In this document: positions 17,874 to 27,152 of the stretch, piece by piece
Layout of the letters: every line of letters begins with the position of its first letter
Position numbering within the stretch: the stretch's first letter is position 1
Assembly: GCA_048498515.1 (NCBI GenBank)
Contig: JBEHXV010000025.1
Coordinates: forward strand, 1-64,000
Source of the DNA: UBA4416 sp048498515
Lineage (GTDB): Bacteria > Bacteroidota > Bacteroidia > B-17B0 > Aurantibacillaceae
DNA length: 64,000 bases
Reading direction: 5' to 3'
Notes under the pieces: generated by a model
What the model was told of the DNA's origin: nothing
What the model saw: the letters and a program-made list of their open reading frames with translations, nothing else
Database searches by the model: none
Position numbers and translations under genes: made by a program

Positions 17874-19541
17874 TTATGATTTTATTTTGAGTTTAGCCGA
17901 AGGAATTGAAATGATACTGCCATCTGGTTTCCTTACTTTAATATTGTCAATATAAGCTACCTGTCCCGGTCTCATGTTATCCAATGCTAGTTTGGCCTGG
18001 CTCGACAGGTTATTACCCTGGCAAGTTGCATTTCCACCGCCTTGCACCCAAACTTCAAAACTTGTCACTACAAAATTAACAGGAAACATAAAACCTACTG
18101 ATTCTGCTCCAACACCGCCTATCAGTTTTATTTCACTTTTGGTAAATTCCAAGTTGGAAGTTGCCAATTTGCCGCCTAATTTAAGGTAAGGAGGAGGAAT
18201 GTCTTTAACCCTGAAAATTTTTGGAGGGCCTTGCTGCTGGTAAGCACCATTTACCTTTGCCGCAACAGATACGGTGCAGGTTCCCGCAGATTTTACAGTA
18301 ATGACGTATTTGCCGGCTGCGGTTTGTGTAGCAATTGCTCCGCAGCCATTTACAGTTACTTTTAAATCGGCAGGCGAAAAGCCCGCGCAGGATGCTGTAA
18401 CCGGGTTGTTGATGCCGCCCGCGTAAAATATGTTCATGTTATCGGCAGCCACAGCTGTAAAAGGAGGAGCAACCGTGTAAGCATAATCAAAAGGATAATA
18501 CTCATCTTCGCCCCTTGGATTTTTGTAAACAATAACCCCATTCAGGTTCTTCTGTCCTGTAGCATTGGTCATGGTTTCGTATTTGCCCATGCCGTCCATA
18601 ATGGATACGGAATTTCCGGGTACAGATAGTTTGTTGGTTACAGGGTCAACTGTAGCGCCAACTAATACTTTCATTCTTTCGGAAGTGAGTTCGGTGCTGG
18701 ATGCACCCAAAACAATGTCCGCTTTAAAAGGTTGTCCGGCTAATACATAGGCCGATGGAGAAATAACCTTGGCCGATAATTTATTGATTTTAAATACAAA
18801 TTTGCTTGATGCCTCAGCAAACACATGTAAAAATTCGGATTCTACATTTTTCATGTCGGCCTGGATCTTATCCAGGTTCGTAATTACAGCCGCCATAGGC
18901 ATATGGTAAAAATTCTCGAGCTCCCAGTTCAGTTTCACGCCATCGTTCACCACGTTCCGGTCAACGGGCTTAATGTTGGATAGTTTTTGTTTTAAGGTGC
19001 TAATGCTTTCCGCATCCAGTTTTGTCTTACTGTCTTTCTGCATATTATCCACTAAAGCGAGCAAATCCGTATGAAGCTTTGTGAGCTTTTCACGCAGATC
19101 TTTTGCCGAATATTTTGTGGCAATAGGGTTTGCCGCATCCGAGCCAATGAGTAAATGGGTTGGTTTATCGTAATCATCCAGCCTGTCCATAAACCGCAAC
19201 TGCGATGTATCTTTTTTATCAAGACCTTCTGTTTTTTGAACAACCAACAGTTTCATGCTGTCAATATAAGCATCCACCACGCGAATGGCTTTTTGGGTTT
19301 CGATGGATTTAAGCAAATAGGGTTTGGCTTCGTAATTGCCATCATTGACGTAGGCTTCAAATGCCTTCTTTACGCGGGCATTGTTCTCATTCAGGATGTT
19401 CTTTGATTTTCCTATGCTTTCGTCAACCATAACGAAGCCTTGCAGGATTTGTTTGGAAACGTTTAGGGCCAGCAGAGCGGTGAGTACTAAGTACATCATC
19501 CCGATCATTTTTTGTCGTGGAGTTTCTTTGCCTGAGCTCAT
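17874..19541 (-). CDS. gldM: Gliding motility/T9SS inner-membrane protein GldM
   Basis: GldM (PorM) spans the inner membrane and periplasm and, with GldL, couples proton motive force to type IX secretion and gliding. The N-terminus has the family signature (KETPRQKMIGMMYLVLTALL) with the single membrane helix at about 12-30, followed by a helical domain and beta-domains to residue 555. Length is near the usual 510-550 aa. The gene is unusual in standing alone: gldK, gldL and gldN, which normally sit beside it, are absent from both sides. It may be a second copy or a dispersed system. Confidence 0.9.
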   Translation of the reverse strand: MSSGKETPRQKMIGMMYLVLTALLALNVSKQILQGFVMVDESIGKSKNILNENNARVKKAFEAYVNDGNYEAKPYLLKSIETQKAIRVVDAYIDSMKLLVVQKTEGLDKKDTSQLRFMDRLDDYDKPTHLLIGSDAANPIATKYSAKDLREKLTKLHTDLLALVDNMQKDSKTKLDAESISTLKQKLSNIKPVDRNVVNDGVKLNWELENFYHMPMAAVITNLDKIQADMKNVESEFLHVFAEASSKFVFKINKLSAKVISPSAYVLAGQPFKADIVLGASSTELTSERMKVLVGATVDPVTNKLSVPGNSVSIMDGMGKYETMTNATGQKNLNGVIVYKNPRGEDEYYPFDYAYTVAPPFTAVAADNMNIFYAGGINNPVTASCAGFSPADLKVTVNGCGAIATQTAAGKYVITVKSAGTCTVSVAAKVNGAYQQQGPPKIFRVKDIPPPYLKLGGKLATSNLEFTKSEIKLIGGVGAESVGFMFPVNFVVTSFEVWVQGGGNATCQGNNLSSQAKLALDNMRPGQVAYIDNIKVRKPDGSIISIPSAKLKIKS

Positions 19542-19647
19542 AAGTAGTAAATTTTAGTGAATAGTGTTTAGTTAGTTTGGTTGCCTTTATAATGAGCGTT
19601 TAAAAAAATAGTAACAGCAGGTGTGTAAATATTTATTTTTGGTCGCC

Positions 19648-19678
19648 TTTATTTATGTAAAATAGAGGCTTATCTTTG
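19648..19678 (+). promoter_or_regulatory. Promoter of the aspartokinase gene
   Basis: TTTA (19648-19651), 19 bases, then TATCTTTG (19671-19678) fits the Bacteroidota consensus. The start codon is 15 bp downstream. Confidence 0.65.
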
Positions 19679-19693
19679 TTTAAATAATTGGTT

Positions 19694-20965
19694 ATGCAGG
19701 TATTTAAATTTGGCGGCGCATCGGTAAAAGATGCAGATGGTGTAAAGAATGTAGCGGAAGTTTTAAAACAATTCCCTGGTGAAAAAACAACGGTGGTTAT
19801 TTCGGCAATGGGAAAAACAACCAATGCCCTTGAGCGCCTGGCAAAAGCTTTTTTTTATAAAACGGAGGATGCTGAACCGGTGCTGGAAGAAATAAAAGCA
19901 TATCACTTTGACATCTGTCACCATTTATTTCCGTCGCCCTCGCACATTATTTATACCGACCTTGAAAATACGTTTGTTGAGCTGCACTGGGCCATTGAGG
20001 ATGAACCAACGCATGGTTTTGATTTTGAGTACGACCAGATCGTGAGTATTGGCGAGGTGCTTTCCACTAAAATTGTTTCGGCTTATTTAAATGAAATTGG
20101 CTTAAAAAACAAATGGGTAGATGTCAGGGGTCTTGTACAAACCGATAACAGCTACCGTGAAGGGAAGGTTGATTTTGAACTGACACACAAATTGATTGAA
20201 CGCGACCTGCAGCCGGTATTTAATATCTTTGACCTTGTCATCACTCAGGGCTTTATTGGAGGCACTTCCGAAAACTTTACCACAACCCTTGGGCGCGAAG
20301 GGTCTGATTATACCGCTTCTATTATTGCCTATTGTTTAAACGCAAAAAATGTTACCATCTGGAAAGATGTACCGGGCGTCTTGAATGCCGATCCCAAATG
20401 GTTTGCTCACACAAAAAAAATTGATGAGCTCTCGTATCACGATGCGATTGAGCTTACTTATTATGGGGCTACGGTCATTCACCCAAAAACCATTAAACCG
20501 CTTCAAAACAAAAACATACCCCTGTATGTTAAGTCGTTTTTAAAACCCAAGGACGAGGGAACAATTATCAGGGATGGCGAAAAACGCCTGAATATACCGT
20601 CCTATATTTTTAAGGTCGACCAGGTGCTCATCTCCATTCAGCCCAAGGATTTTTCTTTCATAGCAGAAGATAACCTGAGCGATATTTTTGAGCTATTCTC
20701 CAGGCACGGCGTTAAAATTAACCTCATGCAGTTATCCGCCATCAGCTTTTCGGTTTGCTGCGATGATCCTGCTGACAAGATAAAGGGCCTGGTATCAGAA
20801 TTGCAGTCACAATTTAAGGTACTTTACAACTCGGGATTGGAATTAATGACAGTGCGCTACTATACACAGGATACAATTGATGCGCTGACTAAAAACAAGG
20901 TCATTTTGCTGGAACAACGCAGCAGGTTCACCGTACAAATGGTCATGAAAAACGAAACGGATTGA
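19694..20965 (+). CDS. lysC: Aspartate kinase
   Basis: Monofunctional aspartokinase (424 aa) catalysing the first step to lysine/DAP, threonine and methionine. The N-terminal KFGGASVKD is the family KFGGTS block with Ala for Thr. TTTLGREGSDYTA and VPGVLNADPK belong to the kinase domain, and an ACT-like region follows (about 300-420). ATG 19694 is preferred over TTG 19688. DAP made by this pathway is the substrate of MurE in this window. Confidence 0.93.
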   Translation: MQVFKFGGASVKDADGVKNVAEVLKQFPGEKTTVVISAMGKTTNALERLAKAFFYKTEDAEPVLEEIKAYHFDICHHLFPSPSHIIYTDLENTFVELHWAIEDEPTHGFDFEYDQIVSIGEVLSTKIVSAYLNEIGLKNKWVDVRGLVQTDNSYREGKVDFELTHKLIERDLQPVFNIFDLVITQGFIGGTSENFTTTLGREGSDYTASIIAYCLNAKNVTIWKDVPGVLNADPKWFAHTKKIDELSYHDAIELTYYGATVIHPKTIKPLQNKNIPLYVKSFLKPKDEGTIIRDGEKRLNIPSYIFKVDQVLISIQPKDFSFIAEDNLSDIFELFSRHGVKINLMQLSAISFSVCCDDPADKIKGLVSELQSQFKVLYNSGLELMTVRYYTQDTIDALTKNKVILLEQRSRFTVQMVMKNETD

Positions 20966-20992
20966 GTATATTTATAAAACGTAATTTTTGCC

Positions 20993-22039
20993 ATGGCTCT
21001 TAAAACAGAAAATATAGGCGCGCCTCCCGGAACATTGTATTACAATGGCGAAGAGCGTACGGAGAGGATTAAAATTACATTGATAGAATATAACGATACT
21101 GAGTTCTATGAAGAAGAGTTTTACGACCTTTCCGATTGTATCTCGCACGTAGAGCCTAATATGGTAAAATGGATCAATGTGGAAGGTTTGCACAAACCCG
21201 AGTTGATTGAGGCCATTGGTAAGATTTACAACATCCATCCCTTAACCCTGGAAGATATTGTTCACGTTGACCAACGCCCTAAGTTTGAAGATTACGACCA
21301 TTATGTGGTAGCCATTATGAAAATGATTAGCTATACCACCGAAGTAAGGTCGGAACAACTGGCCATTGTGCTTTGCGAAAATACGGTCATTTCTTTCCAG
21401 GAACCGCATAGTGGCGACGCCTTTGACATTATACGCACAAGATTGCGCCAGGCAAAAGGCCGCGTAAGAAAACTTGGCGCCGATTACCTGGCCTATGCTT
21501 TAATGGATGCTGTAGTGGATTGCTATTTTACAGCTATAGAAAAAATTGGTGACAAAGTTGAGGAAATAGAAGAAGAGATCATTAGTCAATCCAATAAAAA
21601 ATCATTGATGGACCTCTACCATTTAAAACGTGAAATGATCTACCTGCGCAAACAGGTTTGGCCAATGCGCGACATGGTGAATAACATGATCCGTTCGGAA
21701 ACCACGCTCATTAACCCGGCCAGCGATGTTTTCCTTCGCGATTTAAGCGACCATGTAACCCGAATTATTGATACCGTTGAAACCTACCGCGATTTGTTGT
21801 CGGGTATTATGGATATTTATTTAAGCACCAATGCCAACCGCATGAATGAAGTGATGAAAGTGTTAACGATCATGTCGTCCATTTTTATTCCGGTGACGTT
21901 TATTGCGGGAGTTTATGGAATGAATTTCGACAATATGCCCGAGCTGCACACCAGGAATGGCTATTTTATTACCTGCGGAGTGATGGGCGCCATCATCATT
22001 GGCCTGGTTATTTATTTCAAACGTCAGAAGTGGATGTAG
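20993..22039 (+). CDS. corA: Magnesium/cobalt transporter CorA
   Basis: Pentameric inner-membrane channel for Mg2+, Co2+ or Ni2+. A large cytoplasmic domain precedes two C-terminal membrane helices. The first ends in the selectivity motif YGMNFDNMPEL and the second is GVMGAIIIGLVIYF, followed by the basic tail KRQKWM. 348 aa, ATG start. It lies 27 bp after the aspartokinase gene on the same strand and could be co-transcribed. Confidence 0.95.
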   Translation: MALKTENIGAPPGTLYYNGEERTERIKITLIEYNDTEFYEEEFYDLSDCISHVEPNMVKWINVEGLHKPELIEAIGKIYNIHPLTLEDIVHVDQRPKFEDYDHYVVAIMKMISYTTEVRSEQLAIVLCENTVISFQEPHSGDAFDIIRTRLRQAKGRVRKLGADYLAYALMDAVVDCYFTAIEKIGDKVEEIEEEIISQSNKKSLMDLYHLKREMIYLRKQVWPMRDMVNNMIRSETTLINPASDVFLRDLSDHVTRIIDTVETYRDLLSGIMDIYLSTNANRMNEVMKVLTIMSSIFIPVTFIAGVYGMNFDNMPELHTRNGYFITCGVMGAIIIGLVIYFKRQKWM

Positions 22040-22070
22040 AATTGCTCTGCATTGTTCTGCATAAACTATC

Positions 22071-23027
22071 CTAGCTCAAATTATAATACACCCTCAGGCC
22101 CACACCGTGCTGCATTTTAAAGGATGGCGCATAACCCAGGCCAATACGGTCGTATGAAGGAGCATATAAAAGCTGAATGGTGTATTTTGGGTTAATGGTA
22201 AGGTGGAGGCCTATTCCGCCAAAAGCACCAATGCCGGCACCTATAAAATATTTGGCAGCATAGTAATTGTACGGGGGTTGTTGATAAGCCGTCATTAAAT
22301 CAATGTAAATATTATTTTGTCCACCATTATTATCGCTGGTTAACAATGCCTGATTTTTTTGAGCTTTGGAAAGAATAAAATTCAACCCACCTTCTACCAT
22401 TAAGTTCAGTTTTTCGTTGTTGCCTATAATACGTTGGTAACCCAGTTGAAACATCAGGCGCTGTTCGGCCCCTACAATGGTAAATTGGTTTTGTTTGGCC
22501 TGGCTTGTAAACCCATTGCTGGTAGTGGTTGAACTGATGGTGAATTTTCCATTTACCGATATCTTCGTTCCGTTAATATTTAAGGTGATGTTCGACTTTT
22601 TATTCACCTGGTAACGCATATTTAAACCCACCAGGTAGGTGGTAGTATATTTTAAATTAAAAGGCATGTCCTGCTCATTAAAATACCAGTCTTTATGATC
22701 TACATTTAATAACTGGGCAATTAGGTCGGTGCCGCCGTTGCCACCACCATACACATTTACAATCTGGTTATACAGTACGCTGTTTGCAAAACTATTGCGT
22801 TGTCCGTTTTGGTCAAAGCCGTAACCGTCGTATAAATAAGCGGTACTTTTATTGGCCCAGTAAGCACCCACAATTAAACCCAAATGAAAGGTTTTACGAA
22901 GACGGGGTTCTCCTGATGTGCTATCCGCTACATTGTTGTCGTTTTCCTGGGCTTTGGAAATAAAGGTTGAAAAGCAAAGGCAAGTCAGTAAAACCGTAAT
23001 AAGCGGTTTGTAAAAGGTACATTTCAT
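22071..23027 (-). CDS. Outer membrane beta-barrel protein (PorT-like), function unknown
   Basis: About 318 aa with a signal peptide (MKCTFYKPLITVLLTC, ending SKAQ) and a series of amphipathic strands with glycine-rich turns. The C-terminus GLRVYYNLS fits a small outer-membrane barrel. A PorT-like fold is possible, but no residue signature secures it. ATG 23027 is chosen over TTG 23033. It converges with corA across 31 bp and follows the sigma-factor gene at a 97-bp distance. Confidence 0.75.
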   Translation of the reverse strand: MKCTFYKPLITVLLTCLCFSTFISKAQENDNNVADSTSGEPRLRKTFHLGLIVGAYWANKSTAYLYDGYGFDQNGQRNSFANSVLYNQIVNVYGGGNGGTDLIAQLLNVDHKDWYFNEQDMPFNLKYTTTYLVGLNMRYQVNKKSNITLNINGTKISVNGKFTISSTTTSNGFTSQAKQNQFTIVGAEQRLMFQLGYQRIIGNNEKLNLMVEGGLNFILSKAQKNQALLTSDNNGGQNNIYIDLMTAYQQPPYNYYAAKYFIGAGIGAFGGIGLHLTINPKYTIQLLYAPSYDRIGLGYAPSFKMQHGVGLRVYYNLS

Positions 23028-23124
23028 ACCCAAAAATAAATTAAATATTTAGTTAAAAGTCATAATAGGTGTTAATAATGACCTGCCTTCATCATTAAAT
23101 GAGAAGTAAAAGAGGAACGATCGA

Positions 23125-23631
23125 TCAATTCATCGTTTTTTCAACAGCTAGCATGAGCTGCTTGCGGGCCAAAAAAATCCTGCTTTTTACCGTCCCTAAT
23201 GGCAATTGCATTTCCTGGGCAATCTCTTCATATTTATAACCGTTGTAATAGCGGGTGAAAGGTATTTTATATTGGTCGTCCAGTTTTTCAATTTTTTTGA
23301 GAAGATCTTTTGAGTTTATCCTCGATTCGGTAATATCCTGGTAATTGTCTTTCCAGGCACGCATCATGGCCATATCCGCGTTGGTTTGTATAAGCTGTTT
23401 TGTTTTTACAGCGCGGCGGTATGAATTAATGAATGTGTTTTTCATGATGGTAAACAACCATGCTTTTAAATTGGTGCTGTCTTCAAATTTTGTACGGTAG
23501 CTAATGGCCTTTACATAGGTATCCTGCAAAAGGTCAAGCGCATCATCGGTATTATGGGTAAGGCTTAAAGCAAAATTTTTTAAAGATTGCTTTTCATTAA
23601 CAAGGCGTATATTAAATTCAACAGCAGTCAT
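23125..23631 (-). CDS. ECF-type RNA polymerase sigma factor
   Basis: 168 aa with region 2 (DDALDLLQDTYVKAI, then LKAWLFTIMKNTFINSYRR) and region 4 helix-turn-helix (YKYEEIAQEMQLPLGTVKSRIFLARKQL, given here in part), the two-domain layout of ECF sigma factors. No anti-sigma factor is adjacent, which is common in Bacteroidota. Nested inverted repeats 13-90 bp upstream of its ATG may be a regulatory site. Confidence 0.92.
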   Translation of the reverse strand: MTAVEFNIRLVNEKQSLKNFALSLTHNTDDALDLLQDTYVKAISYRTKFEDSTNLKAWLFTIMKNTFINSYRRAVKTKQLIQTNADMAMMRAWKDNYQDITESRINSKDLLKKIEKLDDQYKIPFTRYYNGYKYEEIAQEMQLPLGTVKSRIFLARKQLMLAVEKTMN

Positions 23632-23958
23632 AATTTTAAACTATTTTGTTTAATTAAATAATGTAAATGTTAAACAAATATATTAATTTGTTTAAATGTT
23701 TTTAAATATAATTAAACAAAAATTATTTAAATTGTTGATTGTCAACAAAATATAAAATAATAGGAGAGCGTTTCAAATATACGCAACAGCAACTATTTTG
23801 GATTTTAAAACAAAGTTATTTTGTTTGCCAGGCAGACTATTGCTTTAGTATTTGCGTTTATAGCGGGATAAGTGGTATTAATAAATTGTGAATAGATAGA
23901 ATTTGAGACTGCTCTCTCAACCTTAGTAATTAATTAACTTCGGGCAAAAATTAAAACT
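23632..23958. other. 327-bp divergent intergenic region (sigma factor/lysS)
   Basis: Very AT-rich. The left third carries the nested inverted repeats described separately. The rest should hold the lysS promoter: a TAACTTCG element (23935-23942) is one base off the -7 consensus but has no well-spaced -33 box. No coding frame is credible. Confidence 0.6.
23644..23721. repeat. Nested inverted repeats upstream of the sigma factor gene
   Basis: Outer arms TTTTGTTTAATTA (23644-23656) and TAATTAAACAAAA (23709-23721) are perfect 13-bp complements. Inside them, TTAAACAAAT (23670-23679) and ATTTGTTTAA (23686-23695) are perfect 10-bp complements. All contain the core GTTTAA/TTAAAC. Confidence 0.75.
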
Positions 23959-25500
23959 ATGTTTCAGGAACTAAGTGAACAAGAAGAATTAAGAAGAAAC
24001 AAATTAGCCGAGCTGAAAAAGTTAGGGATCGATCCGTATCCGGCCGATGAATTTAAAGTAAATGTTACGGCGAAGGATATTAAGGAAAATTACGAACGTG
24101 ATAAGTTAAATTACAAGGATATAAAATTTGCCGGCCGCATTATGAGTGTGCGCGATATGGGAAAAGCGGCCTTTGCGGTGTTGCAGGACAGTACCGACCG
24201 TATGCAGATTTATGTTCGCCGCGATGATATTTGCCCGGATGAAAATGATAAAACCCTGTACGATATTGTCTGGAAAAAATTAATAGACCTTGGCGATATC
24301 ATTGGTATTGAAGGGTATGTGTTTACTACCAAAACAGGTGAGATCTCCGTACATGTTACGTCTTTTAAACTATTAAGCAAATCATTGAAACCATTGCCGG
24401 TTGTAAAAACCGATGCGGATGGAAATGCCTTTGATGAAGTAACAGATCCTGAGTTTCGTTACCGCCAGCGTTATGTGGATCTGATTATCAATCCCGATGT
24501 AAAACGCACCTTTGAACAGCGTACCAAGATCATCAATACCATACGCCAGTTTTTAAATGATGGTGGGGCATTGGAAGTTGACACCCCCGTGTTGCAGTCT
24601 ATTCCTGGTGGCGCTACGGCCCGCCCGTTCTTAACGCATCACAACGCCTTGAATATTCCTTTGTATTTACGTATTGCCAACGAGTTGTATTTAAAACGTT
24701 TGATCGTTGGTGGTTTCGACTGGGTGTACGAGTTTAGCCGCAATTTCCGTAACGAGGGAATGGACCGTACCCATAATCCTGAGTTCACGATCCTGGAATT
24801 TTATGTGGCTTACCGTGATTATTTCTGGATGATGAACACCACTGAAAAATTGCTGGAAAAAATTGCGACCGATCTGCATGGTACAACCGAACTAACGGTA
24901 GGCGATAAAACCATTAATTTTGCAGCCCCGTTCAAACGCATCTCTATCTTCGACTCTATTAAAGAAAATACAGGGATTGATGTGAGCAAAATGGATGAGG
25001 CGCAATTAAGAGACGTTTGCAAACAGCTGCACCTGGAAATTGACAATACCATGGGTAAAGCCAAGCTCATTGATACCATCTTTGGCGAAAAATGCGAAGG
25101 TACTTACATTCAGCCAACCTTTATTACCGATTACCCGGTAGAGATGAGCCCGCTGACCAAAAAACACCGTTCGCAGGAAGGCCTGGTAGAGCGTTTTGAA
25201 TTAATGATCAATGGAAAAGAAATCGCGAATGCCTATTCGGAACTAAACGATCCGCTCGATCAGCGCGAACGTTTTGAAGAGCAGGTGAAATTAATGGAGC
25301 GTGGTGACGATGAAGCCATGTTTATTGATTACGATTTTTTACGGGCGCTTGAATATGGTATGCCTCCTACAGCGGGTATTGGCATTGGCATTGACAGGCT
25401 TTGCATGTTGATGACAAATCAACCTTCCATCCAGGATGTATTATTGTTCCCGCAAATGCGCCCCGAAGTAAAAGCAGTAGAAACGGAAGAATTAAATTAA
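23959..25500 (+). CDS. lysS: Lysyl-tRNA synthetase (class II)
   Basis: Charges tRNA(Lys). It has an N-terminal OB-fold anticodon-binding domain (about 55-150) and a class II catalytic core: motif 2 FRNEGMDRTHNPEFTILEFY and motif 3 GIGIGIDRLCMLMTN. The segment IPGGATARPF after motif 1 is typical. Length 513 aa and ATG start are normal. A lipoprotein gene begins 6 bp after its stop. Confidence 0.97.
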   Translation: MFQELSEQEELRRNKLAELKKLGIDPYPADEFKVNVTAKDIKENYERDKLNYKDIKFAGRIMSVRDMGKAAFAVLQDSTDRMQIYVRRDDICPDENDKTLYDIVWKKLIDLGDIIGIEGYVFTTKTGEISVHVTSFKLLSKSLKPLPVVKTDADGNAFDEVTDPEFRYRQRYVDLIINPDVKRTFEQRTKIINTIRQFLNDGGALEVDTPVLQSIPGGATARPFLTHHNALNIPLYLRIANELYLKRLIVGGFDWVYEFSRNFRNEGMDRTHNPEFTILEFYVAYRDYFWMMNTTEKLLEKIATDLHGTTELTVGDKTINFAAPFKRISIFDSIKENTGIDVSKMDEAQLRDVCKQLHLEIDNTMGKAKLIDTIFGEKCEGTYIQPTFITDYPVEMSPLTKKHRSQEGLVERFELMINGKEIANAYSELNDPLDQRERFEEQVKLMERGDDEAMFIDYDFLRALEYGMPPTAGIGIGIDRLCMLMTNQPSIQDVLLFPQMRPEVKAVETEELN

Positions 25501-25505
25501 GCCAT

Positions 25506-26042
25506 ATGCGCAACATCGTTTATTATATTTTAGCTTTTATAAGCCTTGCGGTTGTGTCTTGTAAAAACACACCCGAGGTTGTAGAGCAAAAAAAACCAAG
25601 GATCTTTCCTGAATATCATCTTGAGCTGGATGAGATCATCCGCTCAAAGGAAGGAGTGATAAGGGGAGTAGACCTTAACAGCAAGGCCAATTTAATTACG
25701 ACAACCGAAACCAAACAGCCTTCGGATGTGGATGAGGATTACCTGTATTTTGAATATAAGATTGATAGCGTGACGAATTATTCGGTTACCTACAACTTAA
25801 ACAAAGACAGCCTGGACGAAGTGGAAGTACAGATCAACTGCAGCGACCTTGACTTAAGCTCAAAGCTGTTCAACGACCTTAAAACCTATTACGAGAAAAA
25901 GCTGCCTAACCCAACCGAGGATAAAGGCTTTGTGGTATACAACTGTTTTGAAGGGCAACGCAAACCGTTTGTGGTTTCCTTAACCGATAACAGTACGCCA
26001 AACATGGGGATCATTAACCTGCTTATTTATAAGGATAAGTAA
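25506..26042 (+). CDS. Small lipoprotein of unknown function
   Basis: 178 aa with signal MRNIVYYILAFISLAVVSC, a plausible lipobox with Cys at 19. The body has no family I recognise; it alternates strands and charged turns and ends in INLLIYKDK. ATG 25506 is chosen because the longer frame (from 25401) runs inside lysS. The 5-bp gap to lysS suggests co-transcription. A perfect hairpin follows and should terminate it. Confidence 0.75.
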   Translation: MRNIVYYILAFISLAVVSCKNTPEVVEQKKPRIFPEYHLELDEIIRSKEGVIRGVDLNSKANLITTTETKQPSDVDEDYLYFEYKIDSVTNYSVTYNLNKDSLDEVEVQINCSDLDLSSKLFNDLKTYYEKKLPNPTEDKGFVVYNCFEGQRKPFVVSLTDNSTPNMGIINLLIYKDK

Positions 26043-26047
26043 TTCAA

Positions 26048-26084
26048 CAAGACCTGTCAGGCTTTTAAAACCTGACAGGTCTTG
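26048..26084. repeat. REP-like palindrome (CCTGTCAGG family), also a probable bidirectional terminator
   Basis: Perfect 14-bp arms CAAGACCTGTCAGG (26048-26061) and complement (26071-26084), loop CTTTTAAAA. The core matches the palindromes around the transposase gene at 45881 and the copy at 44668. It lies between converging genes. Confidence 0.9.
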
Positions 26085-26090
26085 TTTACT

Positions 26091-27152
26091 TTAATAATAC
26101 TGGTAAAGCAGCTTTACAATGCGAATGCTTTTATTATTAGGATCTCTTATCAAATAGGAATTTACTTTTTTATTGGCATCGGTCACATAGCTGAGCTCCT
26201 TTAACAATACATTGTTCTTATATTGTTTTTCTGTCAATAAGCAATCATTCGCATCGTATTCATAAGTTCGTTTTTCTTCCACATCGGCACCGTTCACATT
26301 GGTTTTGTAAGTAGCGCTGGTTAGCTGTGCCTTGTTGTTATAGGTAAAACTACTTTGTTGGGTGATCCAGGTAACAATGTACTGCTCGTTAATGCTAACA
26401 ACCTGTCCGGCATCGTTAAAAGTATAGATGATCTCTTTATACGGGCGGCCTTCATCGTTCTTGCAAATCTTTTTATACTGGTTCTTGCCGGTTGGCTGAT
26501 ACTGAAATGATTCTTCGCTGATGAGAGATTGAGTTCCCAGCTTAAAATTATATTTTTCGGGCGATACATTGGTTTCCTTAAACCGTTTTTCTTTTTCCAG
26601 CTTTCCGTCGGCGGTGTAATCGTAGTAATAACTTTCGTAATACGATCCGTCGTTATAGCGTTTTAATTTAAGGTCGCGCGCATCGTTGTAAAAATAATTG
26701 GTCGACACCGTATCGTACACATACTCATTTTTGGTGTAGGAATAACCGTTACTAACCTTTTTACGATGGCGGTACACCGGGCCCGATTGATATTCTTTTT
26801 GAATGATCTTATTAATGGTGGTGTAATAAAAACGTGTGAGCTTACCATGGGTGTTAAATTCATAATAATTTAGTAAGCCTTTATCTTCGGCAACCTGCAG
26901 GTCTTTTTTGTCGAGAATGTCAAAGGTAATGGACTTTATTTTCTGGTCCTTAATGTATTGCGTATTGAAAGGAAGCTGGCTTTCAAAAGCCGATTCGGCC
27001 AGAGGAATTAATGTTTGAGAAAGGAGGGATGAGTTATGAGACATGAGGAATAATAAAATTGTGATTATCCATAACTTGTCAGGCTGAGCGGAGTCGAAGC
27101 CTTTTACATATCTGAAAAGATTTATAATTTTATTATGTAGTGCCTTCCTCAA
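26091..27152 (-). CDS. Exported protein with YD-like (RHS-type) repeats
   Basis: Up to 353 aa. The body contains repeated units built on an aromatic, Asn/Asp and Gly/Asp pattern (YYYDYTADGKLEKEK, YTFNDAGQVVSINE, FTYNNKAQLTSATY, YEYDANDCLLTEKQ), like the YD/RHS repeats of beta-cocoon or fibre proteins. The start is uncertain: TTG 27152 keeps the hydrophobic signal LWIITILLFL, whereas the first ATG (27044) cuts it. The N-terminus includes GFDSAQPDK, which is a translated copy of a dispersed DNA repeat. TTG 27152 overlaps the upstream gene by 20 bp. Confidence 0.65.
   Translation of the reverse strand: MRKALHNKIINLFRYVKGFDSAQPDKLWIITILLFLMSHNSSLLSQTLIPLAESAFESQLPFNTQYIKDQKIKSITFDILDKKDLQVAEDKGLLNYYEFNTHGKLTRFYYTTINKIIQKEYQSGPVYRHRKKVSNGYSYTKNEYVYDTVSTNYFYNDARDLKLKRYNDGSYYESYYYDYTADGKLEKEKRFKETNVSPEKYNFKLGTQSLISEESFQYQPTGKNQYKKICKNDEGRPYKEIIYTFNDAGQVVSINEQYIVTWITQQSSFTYNNKAQLTSATYKTNVNGADVEEKRTYEYDANDCLLTEKQYKNNVLLKELSYVTDANKKVNSYLIRDPNNKSIRIVKLLYQYY
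27077..27101. repeat. Dispersed repeat, GAGCGGAGTCGA family, copy 2 (in frame in a CDS)
   Basis: TGTCAGGCTGAGCGGAGTCG followed by AAGCC. Read on the minus strand in the frame of the downstream protein, it encodes GFDSAQPDK. The other copy is at 2791-2815. Confidence 0.7.

Noticed and set aside
23031..23038. TATTTTTG as a -7 box for the beta-barrel gene at 22071
   Set aside because: It ends only 3 bp before the ATG and has no matching -33 element, so transcription would begin within the gene.
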